Counted from the stretch's first letter, positions 37,243 through 46,347 are shown. The stretch: 64,000 nucleotides of DNA from Actinomycetota bacterium (GCA_003140175.1 PLJD01000007.1:26889-90888); one strand, 5' to 3'. Notes: generated by a model not told the origin, from the sequence alone. Numbers and translations: made by a program.

Positions 37243-39333
37243 GTGGCGCTGTGGCTCGTGCGTGCCGACGCGGGTCAAGCCGCTGCCGCCGTCGACCAGG
37301 ACGCCGCCGTGCTCGGGTTCACCCCCCTCGAGGACCTCGAGGGGGTCGACTCGCTCGCCGCGGTCACCGCCCGCGTCCACGACGCCTACCCCCACGCCGC
37401 GCCGGCCACCCGCGCCACCTGGGCCGCCGGGATCTGGTCCTTCGTCCACGACATCCACGAGGGTGACCTGATCGCGATGCCCACGTCCGACGACGGGCCG
37501 GTCCGGTTCGGTCGGGTGCGCGGCGCCTACTGCTACGTCGCCGCCGCGCCCATCGAGTGTCGCCACCAGCGTCCCGTCGAGTGGCTCCGCGAGGTCGCGC
37601 CGGCAGAGCTCGAAGCGCCGCTCGTCGCCGCGCTGGACGCCGCCGACCGTCAGCTCCCCGTCTCCCGGGTGTTGAGCGCCGCCCCCACCCTCGACGCCGA
37701 CCCACCCGACGCTCACCCGGTGCTCGGCGCGCTGGGACGCCGCAAGTTCCTCGTCGGCGCGCTGGGCGCGGCGGCCGCCGCCGCGGCCGCCGGCGTGCTG
37801 CGACCCTGGGACACCTCCTCGGGTCATCCGACGACCCGCCGCGCGACGCCGAAGGCGAGCCGCACCCCCTCGAGCTCGTCGGACGGGTCGGGATCGAGCA
37901 TCTACGCCAACTGGGTCCGAGCCGAGAACGCCAAGCCGGGGACCAGCAGCTGGAACCTCGACAACGGCGGCACCAATCAGATCGAGGGCTACGCGAGCGC
38001 GGTCAGCGCGCAGCAGGGCGACACGCTCGCCATGTACGTCTCGACCCAGGCTCCGACGTTCACCGCGCAGGCGTTCCGGATGGGCTACTACCAAGGTCAA
38101 GGCGGCCGGCTGATCTGGTCCTCCCCGACGCTGCCCGGGTCTCGCCAGGCGCTGCCGTCCACCACCCCGGGGACGAACATGGTCGAGGCGGCCTGGACGC
38201 CGTCGTTCCAGCTGCCGATCACCCCCCAGTTCCCGCCCGGCGTGTACCTGGTCAAGCTCCAAGGCTCGGACGGGTTCCAGCACCACATTCCCTTCACCGT
38301 CCGCGACGACGCCAGCAACGCGGCGTACCTGGTGCAGAACTCCGTCACGAGCTGGCAGGCCTACAACGAGTGGGGCGGCTACTCCCTCTACTACGGGGTG
38401 CAGGGACGCGGGAAGGACTTCGCCCACCGGGCGCGGGTGGTGTCCTTCGATCGCCCCTACGACAAGGGCGACGGCTCCAGCGACTTCCTCGGCTTGGAGC
38501 ATCCGCTCATCATGTTGATGGAGCAGATGGGCCTCGACGTCACGTACACCACCGACGTGGACGTGCACCAGAACCCGGCCCTCCTGACGAACCACCGGTC
38601 GTTCTGGTCCCTCGGCCACGACGAGTACTGGTCGACCGCGATGCGCGACGGCGCTGAGGCCGCGCGCGACGCCGGCGTCAACCTGGCGTTCCTCGGCGCG
38701 AACGCGGCCTTCCGCCAGATCCGGTACGAGCCCTCCGCGACCGGGCCGAACCGGTACCAGGTCTGCTACAAGTCGGCCGCCGAAGACCCGGTGGCTCGCA
38801 TCAACCCCGCGCTGACGACGGTCAACTGGCGAGACGCCCCGGTCTCGCGGCCGGAGAGCATCATGATCGGCCAGCAATACGAGTCCAACCCGGTCAACGC
38901 CGACTTGGTCTTCGTCGACCCGTCGGCGTGGATCTTTGCTGGCACCGGCATCCAAGCCGGGACGCGGATCGCCGTCGGGGTCGGCTCCGAGTACGACCGC
39001 TACTACCCCGAGCAAGCCGGCCCGCACAACGTCCAGATCCTCGCCCACTCCCCGCTGGTCTGTAACAACCGTCCCAGCTTCGCCGACATGACCTACTACT
39101 CGACGCCGAGCGGCGCGGGGGTGTTCGCCAGCGGCAGCATCTACTGGATCACCAAGCTGTCCCAGCCCGGCCCCGGCTCCGACTACAACCCGTTGGCGGT
39201 CGCAGTCACCAAGAACCTGCTGACGACGTTCGGGGCGGGCCCCGCCGGCGAGCGCTACCCCTCGGTCCCGAACTACGAGCAGGTCGCGGGTGGGGGCGCC
39301 GCGGCGCCGCCCACGGTGCAAGCCAGCGCCTGA
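37243..39333 (+). CDS. PUA-like / Tat / dimethylformamidase-like fusion protein
   Basis: 696 residues from the GTG at 37243, with GGGGAGG 10 bases upstream. Residues 1-120 resemble the PUA/EVE-like modulator domain found at the front of Mrr-type restriction systems (WLVRADAG, SFVHDIHEGDLIAMPT, RFGRVRGAYCY, HQRPVEWLRE). Residues 166-190 read GRRKFLVGALGAAAAAAAAG, a twin-arginine-like export or anchor segment placed internally. Residues 225-680 match the N,N-dimethylformamidase beta-subunit C-terminal domain (LVQNSVTSWQAYNEWGGYS, LGHDEYWSTAMRD). A nucleic-acid-type reader joined to an exported amidase-like domain is odd. The function is unknown. Confidence 0.7.
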   Translation: MALWLVRADAGQAAAAVDQDAAVLGFTPLEDLEGVDSLAAVTARVHDAYPHAAPATRATWAAGIWSFVHDIHEGDLIAMPTSDDGPVRFGRVRGAYCYVAAAPIECRHQRPVEWLREVAPAELEAPLVAALDAADRQLPVSRVLSAAPTLDADPPDAHPVLGALGRRKFLVGALGAAAAAAAAGVLRPWDTSSGHPTTRRATPKASRTPSSSSDGSGSSIYANWVRAENAKPGTSSWNLDNGGTNQIEGYASAVSAQQGDTLAMYVSTQAPTFTAQAFRMGYYQGQGGRLIWSSPTLPGSRQALPSTTPGTNMVEAAWTPSFQLPITPQFPPGVYLVKLQGSDGFQHHIPFTVRDDASNAAYLVQNSVTSWQAYNEWGGYSLYYGVQGRGKDFAHRARVVSFDRPYDKGDGSSDFLGLEHPLIMLMEQMGLDVTYTTDVDVHQNPALLTNHRSFWSLGHDEYWSTAMRDGAEAARDAGVNLAFLGANAAFRQIRYEPSATGPNRYQVCYKSAAEDPVARINPALTTVNWRDAPVSRPESIMIGQQYESNPVNADLVFVDPSAWIFAGTGIQAGTRIAVGVGSEYDRYYPEQAGPHNVQILAHSPLVCNNRPSFADMTYYSTPSGAGVFASGSIYWITKLSQPGPGSDYNPLAVAVTKNLLTTFGAGPAGERYPSVPNYEQVAGGGAAAPPTVQASA

Positions 39334-39334
39334 G

Positions 39335-39361
39335 CGAGCGGCGACTCCCGACCGACGCTCG
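39335..39361. terminator. Hairpin between convergent genes
   Basis: CGAGCG (39335-39340) and CGCTCG (39356-39361) form a 6-bp stem with a 15-base loop in the 30 bases between two converging genes. There is no T-run, so it is only a possible bidirectional terminator. Confidence 0.3.
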
Positions 39362-39363
39362 GG

Positions 39364-40470
39364 CTAGGTGGCGGGCTGCTCCACCGGGCGGCCCGGTTCC
39401 GGCGCGACCGGTCCATCCGCCTCGCGGCGCGTCCACGCGACGACGGGGCCGTGCGCGACGAGCGTGACCGCTTCCTGGTCCGCCCAGTGGCCCCCGCCGG
39501 CGACGCGCACGAGGATCGGGGACCGACCCGCGGGTTCGGTCGCTTCGACGGTGACGATCGCGTCGTGGCCGTGGTACTCGCAGCCGGTGACCCGCCCCGC
39601 GAGGCCGGGGTGCCCGGCGGAGCCGATCTCGACCTGCTCGGGTCGGACCAGGACGACACCCGGCGACGGCTGGGGCGGCCCGAGGCAGTCGGAGCGCAAC
39701 GCCAGTTCACCCAACGGGGTCTGCACCGCGTGGGCGGCCACGACGCCGTCGACCAGGTTGGCCGCGCCGAGGAAGGAGGCCAGCTCGGCATCGGCGGGCC
39801 GCTCGTAGAGCTCGCGGGGAGCGGCGCACTGGGCGATCCGCCCGCCCCGCACGACCGCGACCCGGTCGGCGAGCGACAGGGCCTCGTCTTGGTCGTGGGT
39901 GACGAGCAGCGCGGTGGTGCCAGCGTCGCGCAGCACCCGGGCCACGTCGGTGCGCAGGCTGGCTCGCAGGCCGACGTCGAGCGACGCGAACGGTTCGTCG
40001 AGGAGCACCAGGGCCGGACGGATCGCGAGCGCTCGGGCGAGCGCGACGCGCTGCTGTTGACCGCCGGAGAGCTGATGCGGGTAGCGGCGCTCGAATCCCG
40101 TGAGGCCCACCATGTCGAGCAGGTCGCGGACGTTCGCGCTGCGACGCTGGCGTCGGTTGAGTCCGAACGCGACGTTGTCCGCGACGCGCAGGTGAGGGAA
40201 CAGCGCGCCCTCTTGGGGGACGTACCCGATGTGGCGCCGCTCGGGTGGGGTTCGATGTCGGGCGTCGTCGACGACGAGGTCACCGAGACGGACCGTCCCC
40301 CGGTCGGCCCCGTCGAACCCGGCGAGGACCCGCAGCAACGTCGTCTTCCCGCTCCCCGACGGACCGAGGATCGCGGTCAGGGAGCCGTCGGCGACGTCCA
40401 AATCGATGCCGCGCAGCACGGGTTGGCTCGCGAAGCCCTTGTGGAGATCGGTCACGGTGAGGCTCGTCAT
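39364..40470 (-). CDS. fbpC: Iron(III) ABC transporter ATP-binding protein
   Basis: 368 residues from the ATG at 40470; the 817-residue tracked ORF begins in the wrong frame of the permease gene. Walker A GPSGSGKTTLL, signature LSGGQQQRVALARAL, Walker B ALVLLDEPFASLD and H-loop in TTALLVTHDQDEA, followed by a C-terminal TOBE-like domain. It energises the permease encoded upstream, with a 4-bp ATGA overlap. The operon is preceded by an iron box. Confidence 0.9.
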   Translation of the reverse strand: MTSLTVTDLHKGFASQPVLRGIDLDVADGSLTAILGPSGSGKTTLLRVLAGFDGADRGTVRLGDLVVDDARHRTPPERRHIGYVPQEGALFPHLRVADNVAFGLNRRQRRSANVRDLLDMVGLTGFERRYPHQLSGGQQQRVALARALAIRPALVLLDEPFASLDVGLRASLRTDVARVLRDAGTTALLVTHDQDEALSLADRVAVVRGGRIAQCAAPRELYERPADAELASFLGAANLVDGVVAAHAVQTPLGELALRSDCLGPPQPSPGVVLVRPEQVEIGSAGHPGLAGRVTGCEYHGHDAIVTVEATEPAGRSPILVRVAGGGHWADQEAVTLVAHGPVVAWTRREADGPVAPEPGRPVEQPAT

Positions 40471-42077
40471 GACACGACCACCGCGGCCGGGGACGGCATT
40501 CGGTCGAACCAGCGCCCCAGCACCACGCTTGGCACCGCGGCGATGCCGACGATGACCGCCGCGTACGGCGCCGCCGCACCGTACGAGAGGTTCGTCTCGT
40601 AGGCCCAGAACTGGGTGGCGAGCGTGTGAACCCCGGTCGGGACCAGGATCAGCGTCGCGGTGAGCTCCGTCACCGCCGACAAGAAGACGAGGCAGAAGGC
40701 CGCGGCGAGGCCGGGGGCGACGAGCGGCAAGGTCACCCGCCACAGCACCCCGAGCGGCCGCCGGCCCAGCGAACGGCCCACCTCCTCCAGCCCGGACGGG
40801 GCGCGCGCCACCGAGGCTCGCACGGCCACCAACGCCAGCGGGAAGAACAACACCGCGTAGGCCAAGACGAGCAGCTCTGGGCTCTGATAGAGGAACGGGA
40901 GGTACCGGACCGAGAAGAACACGAACGCGAGCGCGATCACCAGCCCGGGCAGCGCCTGCACGACATAGGTGCTGCGTTCGAGCAGGACGGTGGTGGGGCG
41001 GCGATGGCGCACCGCGACCAGCGCGACGGGGAGCGCGAGGACCGTCGCCAGCGCCGCGGCGGCGGCGCTGTAGAGCGCGGTGTGCAGCGCGGCGCTCACG
41101 ATCGACGTGCCGGGCAGCGTCGTCGAGCCGCCGCGGGCCATCCAGTACACGAGGGTGCCGATGGGAACCCCGAGCGCCAAGCCGCACAGCACGAGGAAGC
41201 CGGCCAGGGTGGGGAGCAGGGCGCGCCCCAGCGGGGCGCGCCGAGGGAGGCGCGCGACCTGCGGCCCAGTCCGGCTCGTGCGCACCCCCCCGCGACCCGC
41301 GCCGGTCTCGGCGAGCAGCACGACCAGGCCGAGCGCGACGAGCACCAGCGAGAGCGCGCACGCGGCGGGGGCGTCGAATCCGACCTGGAACTCGGTGAAG
41401 ATCTCGGTCGTGAACGTCTGGAAGCGCAGGATCTCGAACGCGCCGTACTCGGCGAGCAGCGCCAACGCGACGAGCAGGCAGCCGCCGAGGATCGCGGTTC
41501 GCGCTTGGCGCAGGCTCACCCCCCAGAAGGTCCGGAGGCGACCCCAGCCGAGGCTGCGGGCGATCTCCTCGTGCGCGGGATCGGCGCCCCGCAGGCTCGC
41601 CGCGACGGGCAGATACACCAGCGGGTAGAGGGCCAGCGTCATCACCAGGACCGCGCCGGGGAACCCGTGGACGCTGGGCGCGACCGACACCCAGCCGTAC
41701 CCGACGATGAAGTCGGGGATCGCCACGGGCAGCACGACCAGCACGGCGAGGATGCTGCGAGCGGGCAGCTCGGTCCGCTCGATGCACCAGGCGGTGAGCG
41801 TCCCGATCACCGCGCACAACAGCGTGACCGTCACCGCGAGCCGCACCGTGTTCCAGAGCAGCATCCCGGTGAGATGGCGAAACAGCAGGCTCGAGAGATT
41901 GGACCAGCCGACCTGGAACGCTTGGAGGGCCAGGAACGCCAGCGGCGTGGCGAGGAACAGCGCGACGAGGAGGCTCAGCCCGATGAGCAGCCGGCTGCGT
42001 CGGCGGCGTCGCGCCGGAGCGGGCGGCTCAAGAGCCGCCCGGTCGGGCCACGCCAGGGGTCCCGCGGGCAGGGTCAG
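40467..42077 (-). CDS. fbpB: Iron(III) ABC transporter permease
   Basis: 536 residues if started at the CTG at 42077. The tracked ORF starts at an internal ATG (41864), which would remove the first transmembrane helix (LLIGLSLLVALFLATPLAFL) and leave half of the protein out of register with the 2x6-helix FbpB fold. No ATG, GTG or TTG is available in between, but CTG overlaps the upstream stop as CTGA, the same 4-bp coupling used elsewhere, and GAGGTG lies 8 bases upstream. Two permease signature loops (EEIARSLGWGRLRTFW and EEVGRSLGRRPLGVLW) confirm the internal duplication. Confidence 0.8.
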   Translation of the reverse strand: MTLPAGPLAWPDRAALEPPAPARRRRRSRLLIGLSLLVALFLATPLAFLALQAFQVGWSNLSSLLFRHLTGMLLWNTVRLAVTVTLLCAVIGTLTAWCIERTELPARSILAVLVVLPVAIPDFIVGYGWVSVAPSVHGFPGAVLVMTLALYPLVYLPVAASLRGADPAHEEIARSLGWGRLRTFWGVSLRQARTAILGGCLLVALALLAEYGAFEILRFQTFTTEIFTEFQVGFDAPAACALSLVLVALGLVVLLAETGAGRGGVRTSRTGPQVARLPRRAPLGRALLPTLAGFLVLCGLALGVPIGTLVYWMARGGSTTLPGTSIVSAALHTALYSAAAAALATVLALPVALVAVRHRRPTTVLLERSTYVVQALPGLVIALAFVFFSVRYLPFLYQSPELLVLAYAVLFFPLALVAVRASVARAPSGLEEVGRSLGRRPLGVLWRVTLPLVAPGLAAAFCLVFLSAVTELTATLILVPTGVHTLATQFWAYETNLSYGAAAPYAAVIVGIAAVPSVVLGRWFDRMPSPAAVVVS

Positions 42078-43123
42078 AGGAGCTGCACCTCGCGCAGGAG
42101 CGCCACCGCGCCTTGACCGTCACCGATCTGGCTGACGGTCAGCGGCGTCGGTTGGAGCGTGTCGAACGGGCGCAGCGCCTGGGCGGTGCTCACCCCGGAG
42201 CCGAGCGGATACTCGTAGCTCTTGCTGTGCGCGAGGATCTGCTCGCCGGCGGCGCTGACGAGGAAGGCCACCAGCCGTTGCGCGGCGGCCCGCTGCGTGG
42301 TCGAGCGCAGCACCGCGGCACCCGAGACGTCGAGCACGTAGCCCGGATCGCGGGGGGCAAAGTACGCGATGGCGGAGTGCGTACTGGCCTTCCCGTTCTC
42401 ATCGACTGACCGGTACCAGTAGTACTGGTTGATGACCCCCAGGCCGACCTGGCCCTGGTTGACCATCGCGGTCAGCGTCTCGTTATCGGGATAGGTGTGG
42501 CTGGCAGCGTTGGCCTTGATCGCCTGGAGCCAGCGCACCGCCGCGGCGTGGCCGCGCGACCGTTCGATCGAGGTCACCAGGGGCTGAAAGTCCGTCTCGC
42601 CCGGCGCGATCCCGAGCTTGCCGCGCCACTTGGGCGACGCGAGATCCATGATCGACGTCGGGAGCCGGCTCGCCGGGACGATCCCCGGGTTGTAGACGAG
42701 CACGCTAACCCGGGCCGAGACGCCGACCCAGTCGCCCCGGGGCGAGTTGTACTGGCTCGGAACCGCGGCGAGGGTGCTGCGAGCGACCGGGCCCAGCAGG
42801 CCCTTCTCCTGGAGGAACTCCAGGGGCGCCGAGTTCTCGGTGTAGATCACGTCCGCCGGCGTGTTCGAGCCCTCCTCGGCCACCTGGTTGGCCAGGACGT
42901 CCTCGTCGTCGGAGCGCACCTTGACCGTGATGCCGGTCTGGCGCTCGAAGGCCGACACCAGCGTGTCGGTGGTCTGCTCGTGCTGGCCGTTGTAGAGGGT
43001 GATCGTCGTCGACGAGGACGCCGCCGCGGGACCGGCCCCGATGGGCACGGCCACCGCCACGCTGGCCACGACGAGCGCGGCGCCGGTCAGGGCGGCCGCG
43101 CCTCGAGACCGAGAGGCTCGCAT
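42074..43123 (-). CDS. fbpA: Iron(III) ABC transporter substrate-binding protein
   Basis: 349 residues. Signal peptide (ALTGAALVVASVAVAVPIGA then AAAS) without the lipobox Cys normally found in Gram-positive binding proteins, so it may be held by other means or released. The mature part starts TTITLYNGQHEQTTDTLVSA, as in FbpA/FutA proteins, and has the double-Tyr iron ligand motif NQYYWYRS. GGAAGGGAAG is the ribosome site. It is transcribed from the promoter carrying the iron box at 43155-43173, so it should be induced under iron limitation. Confidence 0.88.
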   Translation of the reverse strand: MRASRSRGAAALTGAALVVASVAVAVPIGAGPAAASSSTTITLYNGQHEQTTDTLVSAFERQTGITVKVRSDDEDVLANQVAEEGSNTPADVIYTENSAPLEFLQEKGLLGPVARSTLAAVPSQYNSPRGDWVGVSARVSVLVYNPGIVPASRLPTSIMDLASPKWRGKLGIAPGETDFQPLVTSIERSRGHAAAVRWLQAIKANAASHTYPDNETLTAMVNQGQVGLGVINQYYWYRSVDENGKASTHSAIAYFAPRDPGYVLDVSGAAVLRSTTQRAAAQRLVAFLVSAAGEQILAHSKSYEYPLGSGVSTAQALRPFDTLQPTPLTVSQIGDGQGAVALLREVQLL

Positions 43124-43154
43124 CCACTTCCCTTCCTGGGCTCCAACCGGGTAC

Positions 43155-43173
43155 TAAGGGTAGCCTTACCAAA
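43155..43173 (-). promoter_or_regulatory. DtxR/IdeR iron box
   Basis: The minus strand reads TTTGGTAAGGCTACCCTTA. Against the consensus TTAGGTTAGGCTAACCTAA, 15 of 19 positions match, and the site is nearly palindromic. It ends 32 bases upstream of the fbpA start, where iron-loaded DtxR/IdeR would block transcription. Confidence 0.8.
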
Positions 43174-43330
43174 GTACCCGAGGCGGAGCGGCGCCGTCCA
43201 GAGGCCCTGGCGCTCCGGCTGGGCCAGCCCCCGACGGTCCGAGCCAACCCCCGACCACCACCACCACGCCCGGGCCGGCGGTGCCCGGCTGGCCCGCCAT
43301 CACGGCGTCGACCGGTGGGAGGGCTGAGCG

Positions 43331-44548
43331 CTACAGGGACCGGAAGGTGTCCTCGACCGCCTCGACCAGGTAGCCGACGTCGTCCGACGTCAACCCGTGA
43401 TGCGTCGGCAGGGACAGGGCGTGGTCCATCACCCGGTCGGCGTTCGGGAATCCGTCCGTGGGCGCTCGGTGCGGGATCTCGGCGAAGCCGGGCTGGCGCA
43501 AGATGTTGCCGGTCCAGACCATGCGGGTGGCCACGTTGCGGTCCGCGAGCGCCGCTTGCAGGTCGGTGCGGTCGACGTCGTCGGCGAGCAAGAACGGGTA
43601 GCGCATCCAGGTCGTCTCCGCCTCGTCGGTGGTCCGCGGCCGAGCCAGGCGGTCGTCATAGGCCGACATCGCCTCGTCGAGCCTCCGGAAGTTGTCTCGG
43701 CGGCGTCGGTTGAACTCGGCCAGCTTCTCGAGCTGGACGAGCCCGTAAGCCGCCATGATCTCGGAGGGCTCGAAGTTGTAGCCGAGGTCGTCGAACACGA
43801 AGATCAGGTCGTAGGGCGTCCCGTCCGCCAGCGGGCCGAACCGGTCCGCCTCACCGTGGCGGCTGCCGAACAGATACGTCTCGGACCGGCGTCCCCAGCG
43901 GCGCCGAACCAGACACGCGTCGTGCGCCCGGTCATCGTTGACACCGACCAGGCCACCGTTGCCCGCCGCGGTGACGGCGTGCGTACGCGCAAAGCTCGTC
44001 ACCGAGACGTCCGCCCGCGCCCCGGTGCGGGTCCCCCGCAGCCAGGAATCCAGCACGTCACAGCTGTCCTCGATGACGACGAGGCCGTGCCGGTCCGCGA
44101 TCGCCCGGATCCGATCCCAGTCGGGGCAGTTCCCGACCAGGTTCGGGGCCAGGATGGCCCGGGTGCGAGGACCCACCATCTCGGGGATCCGCTCAACGTC
44201 GATCTGGTAGGTGTCGGGCTCCACGTCGACGAACGCCGGGACCAGCCCCGACTGCACGAGCGGCGCCACGTCGGAGGAGAAGGTCACCACCGACGTGATG
44301 ACCTCGTCGCCCGGCACCGCGTCGAGCAGGTCGATCGCCAGTCGCAACGCCGACGTCCCCGAGTTCACCATCACCCCGTGACGCTTCGCCAGCAGCGCCG
44401 CGACTCCCTGCTCAAACGCGGCGACTCTCGAACCCAGCTCCAGGGTCGTGGTCCGCAGCACCTCCACGACCGCGTCGATCTCCCGCTCGTCGTGGACAGC
44501 ACCCGCCTCGGTGATCCCTCGTCGCTGCTCCACCGTGCCTCCCGCCAC
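43331..44548 (-). CDS. RfbH/ColD-like PLP sugar 3-dehydratase
   Basis: 405 residues of the DegT/DnrJ/EryC1/StrS family. Aligned to RfbH, the segments DDLGYNFEPSEIMAAYGLVQ, ATRMVWTGNILRQPGFAEI and HGLTSDDVGYLVEAVED correspond. The PLP lysine position holds His190 (SFARTHAVTAAG), as in RfbH and ColD dehydratases that remove a 3-hydroxyl group; D161 after VVIE should bind the pyridine nitrogen. The Cys cluster that holds the 2Fe-2S centre of RfbH is absent (RRWGRRSETYLFGSRHGEAD has no Cys), so a ColD-type reaction is more likely. No other sugar genes are nearby. Confidence 0.75.
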   Translation of the reverse strand: MAGGTVEQRRGITEAGAVHDEREIDAVVEVLRTTTLELGSRVAAFEQGVAALLAKRHGVMVNSGTSALRLAIDLLDAVPGDEVITSVVTFSSDVAPLVQSGLVPAFVDVEPDTYQIDVERIPEMVGPRTRAILAPNLVGNCPDWDRIRAIADRHGLVVIEDSCDVLDSWLRGTRTGARADVSVTSFARTHAVTAAGNGGLVGVNDDRAHDACLVRRRWGRRSETYLFGSRHGEADRFGPLADGTPYDLIFVFDDLGYNFEPSEIMAAYGLVQLEKLAEFNRRRRDNFRRLDEAMSAYDDRLARPRTTDEAETTWMRYPFLLADDVDRTDLQAALADRNVATRMVWTGNILRQPGFAEIPHRAPTDGFPNADRVMDHALSLPTHHGLTSDDVGYLVEAVEDTFRSL

Positions 44549-44716
44549 GTTCTACTCGGCCGCCGGCCCCCACTCCGCTCCCCGGCGGTCAACCGCCAAG
44601 ACCGCCGGTGGGTAGGGACCGGCCGTACGCCGGGCCCCCGACCTTTCCAGACTCCCGCCCGGCCCGCCCATCCGGGCCATCCCGGCCAGCGTCCACCGGG
44701 TCGAGCGCCCGGCCGC

Positions 44717-44747
44717 TAGGTTGACGGGATGTTCGGCGGAGGAAGGG
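44717..44747 (+). promoter_or_regulatory. TAGGTT box and ribosome site
   Basis: TAGGTT (44717-44722) is a possible -10 box. GGAGGAAGG (about 44738-44746) is a strong ribosome site that supports the ATG at 44753 over the ATG at 44729 used in the track. Confidence 0.45.
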
Positions 44748-44752
44748 TCCTG

Positions 44753-45502
44753 ATGCGGCGTGTCGTCGCGGCCGGGGCTGTGGTCACGCTCGCAGCCGGT
44801 GCCGTCGTCGCCCTGGCCAGCCCGGCGTTCGCCGGCGAAGTCTCGCTCGTGATCGACGTCACCGTGGTCGGCCCGGTGCCCGCCGGCGCGACGTTCACCG
44901 TCCATTACAGCTGCACAACCCCTGGATCGCCCAGCGGCGACTTCATGTACCACTCGGACGGCACCCCCTTCACGGAAAACGGGATCGGCGTCGGCGGGAA
45001 CGGAACGTGCACCGTCACCGAGACCATGTCTTCGAATGCGGCCAACGTCGCGTTCACGTGCGTCCCCAATGGGACCGCGAAGACCTGTGGAGCGGGCGGC
45101 GACACCGTGACGTTCGGCTTAGGTACCTCGACTGGCCCGGCGACGTTGACCGTCTTCAACGCGTACCTGCCGAACCTCACCGTCTCGCCCCAACAGGGAT
45201 TCCCGGGCCAGCAGTTCACCGTCAGCAGCACCGGCTGCACCAACGCGGTGTTCGGCGGGAGCAGCGGGACCGGGGGGCCGGTCCAGGTGACCGCCGGGTT
45301 CACCCCGCCGATCGTCATGAACACCACCGCCGCGGCGACGACCGGCGCCTGGTCGGTGCCGTTCACCATCCCCGCCGGCGCGTCGAGCGGTCCGGTCGCG
45401 ATCAGCGCTACCTGCAGCGACCCGGTCGCGTACGCCTCCTCCTCCTTCACGGTGCTGGCGGCCGCGACGCCGCTGGTCGCGGCTCCCGCGTTCACTGGCT
45501 AG
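44753..45502 (+). CDS. Secreted protein with DUF5979-like and Ig-like domains
   Basis: 249 residues from the ATG at 44753. Signal peptide MRRVVAAGAVVTLAAGAVV with cleavage near AFAGEV. Residues about 30-130 (GATFTVHYSCTTPGSPSGDF, GTCTVTETM) resemble the beta-rich DUF5979/SpaA-type repeat, and residues about 135-240 resemble an Ig-like or TIG domain (LTVSPQQGFPGQQFTVSSTG). Seven cysteines suggest disulphides. There is no LPXTG sorting signal or C-terminal membrane helix, so it is probably released. Function unknown, perhaps surface adhesion. Confidence 0.65.
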   Translation: MRRVVAAGAVVTLAAGAVVALASPAFAGEVSLVIDVTVVGPVPAGATFTVHYSCTTPGSPSGDFMYHSDGTPFTENGIGVGGNGTCTVTETMSSNAANVAFTCVPNGTAKTCGAGGDTVTFGLGTSTGPATLTVFNAYLPNLTVSPQQGFPGQQFTVSSTGCTNAVFGGSSGTGGPVQVTAGFTPPIVMNTTAAATTGAWSVPFTIPAGASSGPVAISATCSDPVAYASSSFTVLAAATPLVAAPAFTG

Positions 45503-45564
45503 CGGTGCGGCCCGGCAGTGGGGCCCGCCACGGCCGTCCCCACCACCGTCAGACCAGCCGTCGC

Positions 45565-46149
45565 GTGCATCGCGGCTCGATCGCCGCGACCGTCGTCGCC
45601 ACCGGCATCGCCGCGCTGAGTTGGGCGTCGCCGGCCCTGGCGGTCAGCGCCTCGGCCAAGCTCCCGCCTCCCGACAGCCCCGCGGCCGTCGCCCAGATCT
45701 TCAACCCCGCGCTAGCCCCGCTCGGCTTACATCTGACCCGGGCCATGCTCGAAGCCCCCCGCACTTACGAGGTCGATCCCCGCGGCAACCACCTCGCGCT
45801 CTACGTCCAGCCCACCGGCGCGTACACCGCCGCGCAGTATCGACGGAACTTCAACCGCGTCGCCGCGATCTTCCTCCCCGCGGTCTTTCGTCGCTGGCCG
45901 GGCCTCGCCAGCTTCGACGTCTGTCAAGAGCCACTTCCCTCGGTCGACAACCGCCCCGAGGCGTCGCCGGTGACCCAGCTCACCGTCTCGCGCCGCGGTG
46001 CCGCGCTGATCCGCTGGAGTCACACGCAGCTCAAGCAGATCCTCGCCGCCGAACGGCACATCAACGTTCGGGACCTCTCCGTGTACGTCGACAACCCCGT
46101 GCTGCGGGAGCCCGGCTACCAGGGGTCGGGGACGGGGACGGGTGCCTGA
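45565..46149 (+). CDS. Secreted protein of unknown function
   Basis: 194 residues from the GTG at 45565. Signal peptide GSIAATVVATGIAALSWASP with an ALAVSA cleavage region. The mature sequence has one Cys in FDVCQEPLPS and an ordered alpha/beta pattern (YRRNFNRVAAIFLPAVFRRW, LTVSRRGAALIRWS) but no family I know. It lies 62 bases after the DUF5979-like gene and may be co-transcribed. Confidence 0.55.
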   Translation: MHRGSIAATVVATGIAALSWASPALAVSASAKLPPPDSPAAVAQIFNPALAPLGLHLTRAMLEAPRTYEVDPRGNHLALYVQPTGAYTAAQYRRNFNRVAAIFLPAVFRRWPGLASFDVCQEPLPSVDNRPEASPVTQLTVSRRGAALIRWSHTQLKQILAAERHINVRDLSVYVDNPVLREPGYQGSGTGTGA

Positions 46150-46347
46150 CCGCGACCGCGGTGCCGCTGGGCGCAAACCTCGCCGCGCCTGAACCGGCGC
46201 TGCCCACCGCCCGGCGTCGCGGGCCGAGCGCGGGCGGCCACCGACACCACCCTGGCCGGCAGGTCGGGTCACCGGCGGCGACTAGCGTGACGGACGGTTG
46301 ACGAGCCGCGTGGGTCGCCGACCCGGTGCCTCGGAAGGGACTGGTGC

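Noticed and set aside
37219-39321. 700-residue minus ORF
   Set aside because: Shadow of the fusion protein gene, whose family motifs lie on the plus strand.
40626-42116. 496-residue plus ORF
   Set aside because: Antisense shadow of fbpB; extremely rich in Arg/Glu/Gln/His, not a real protein.
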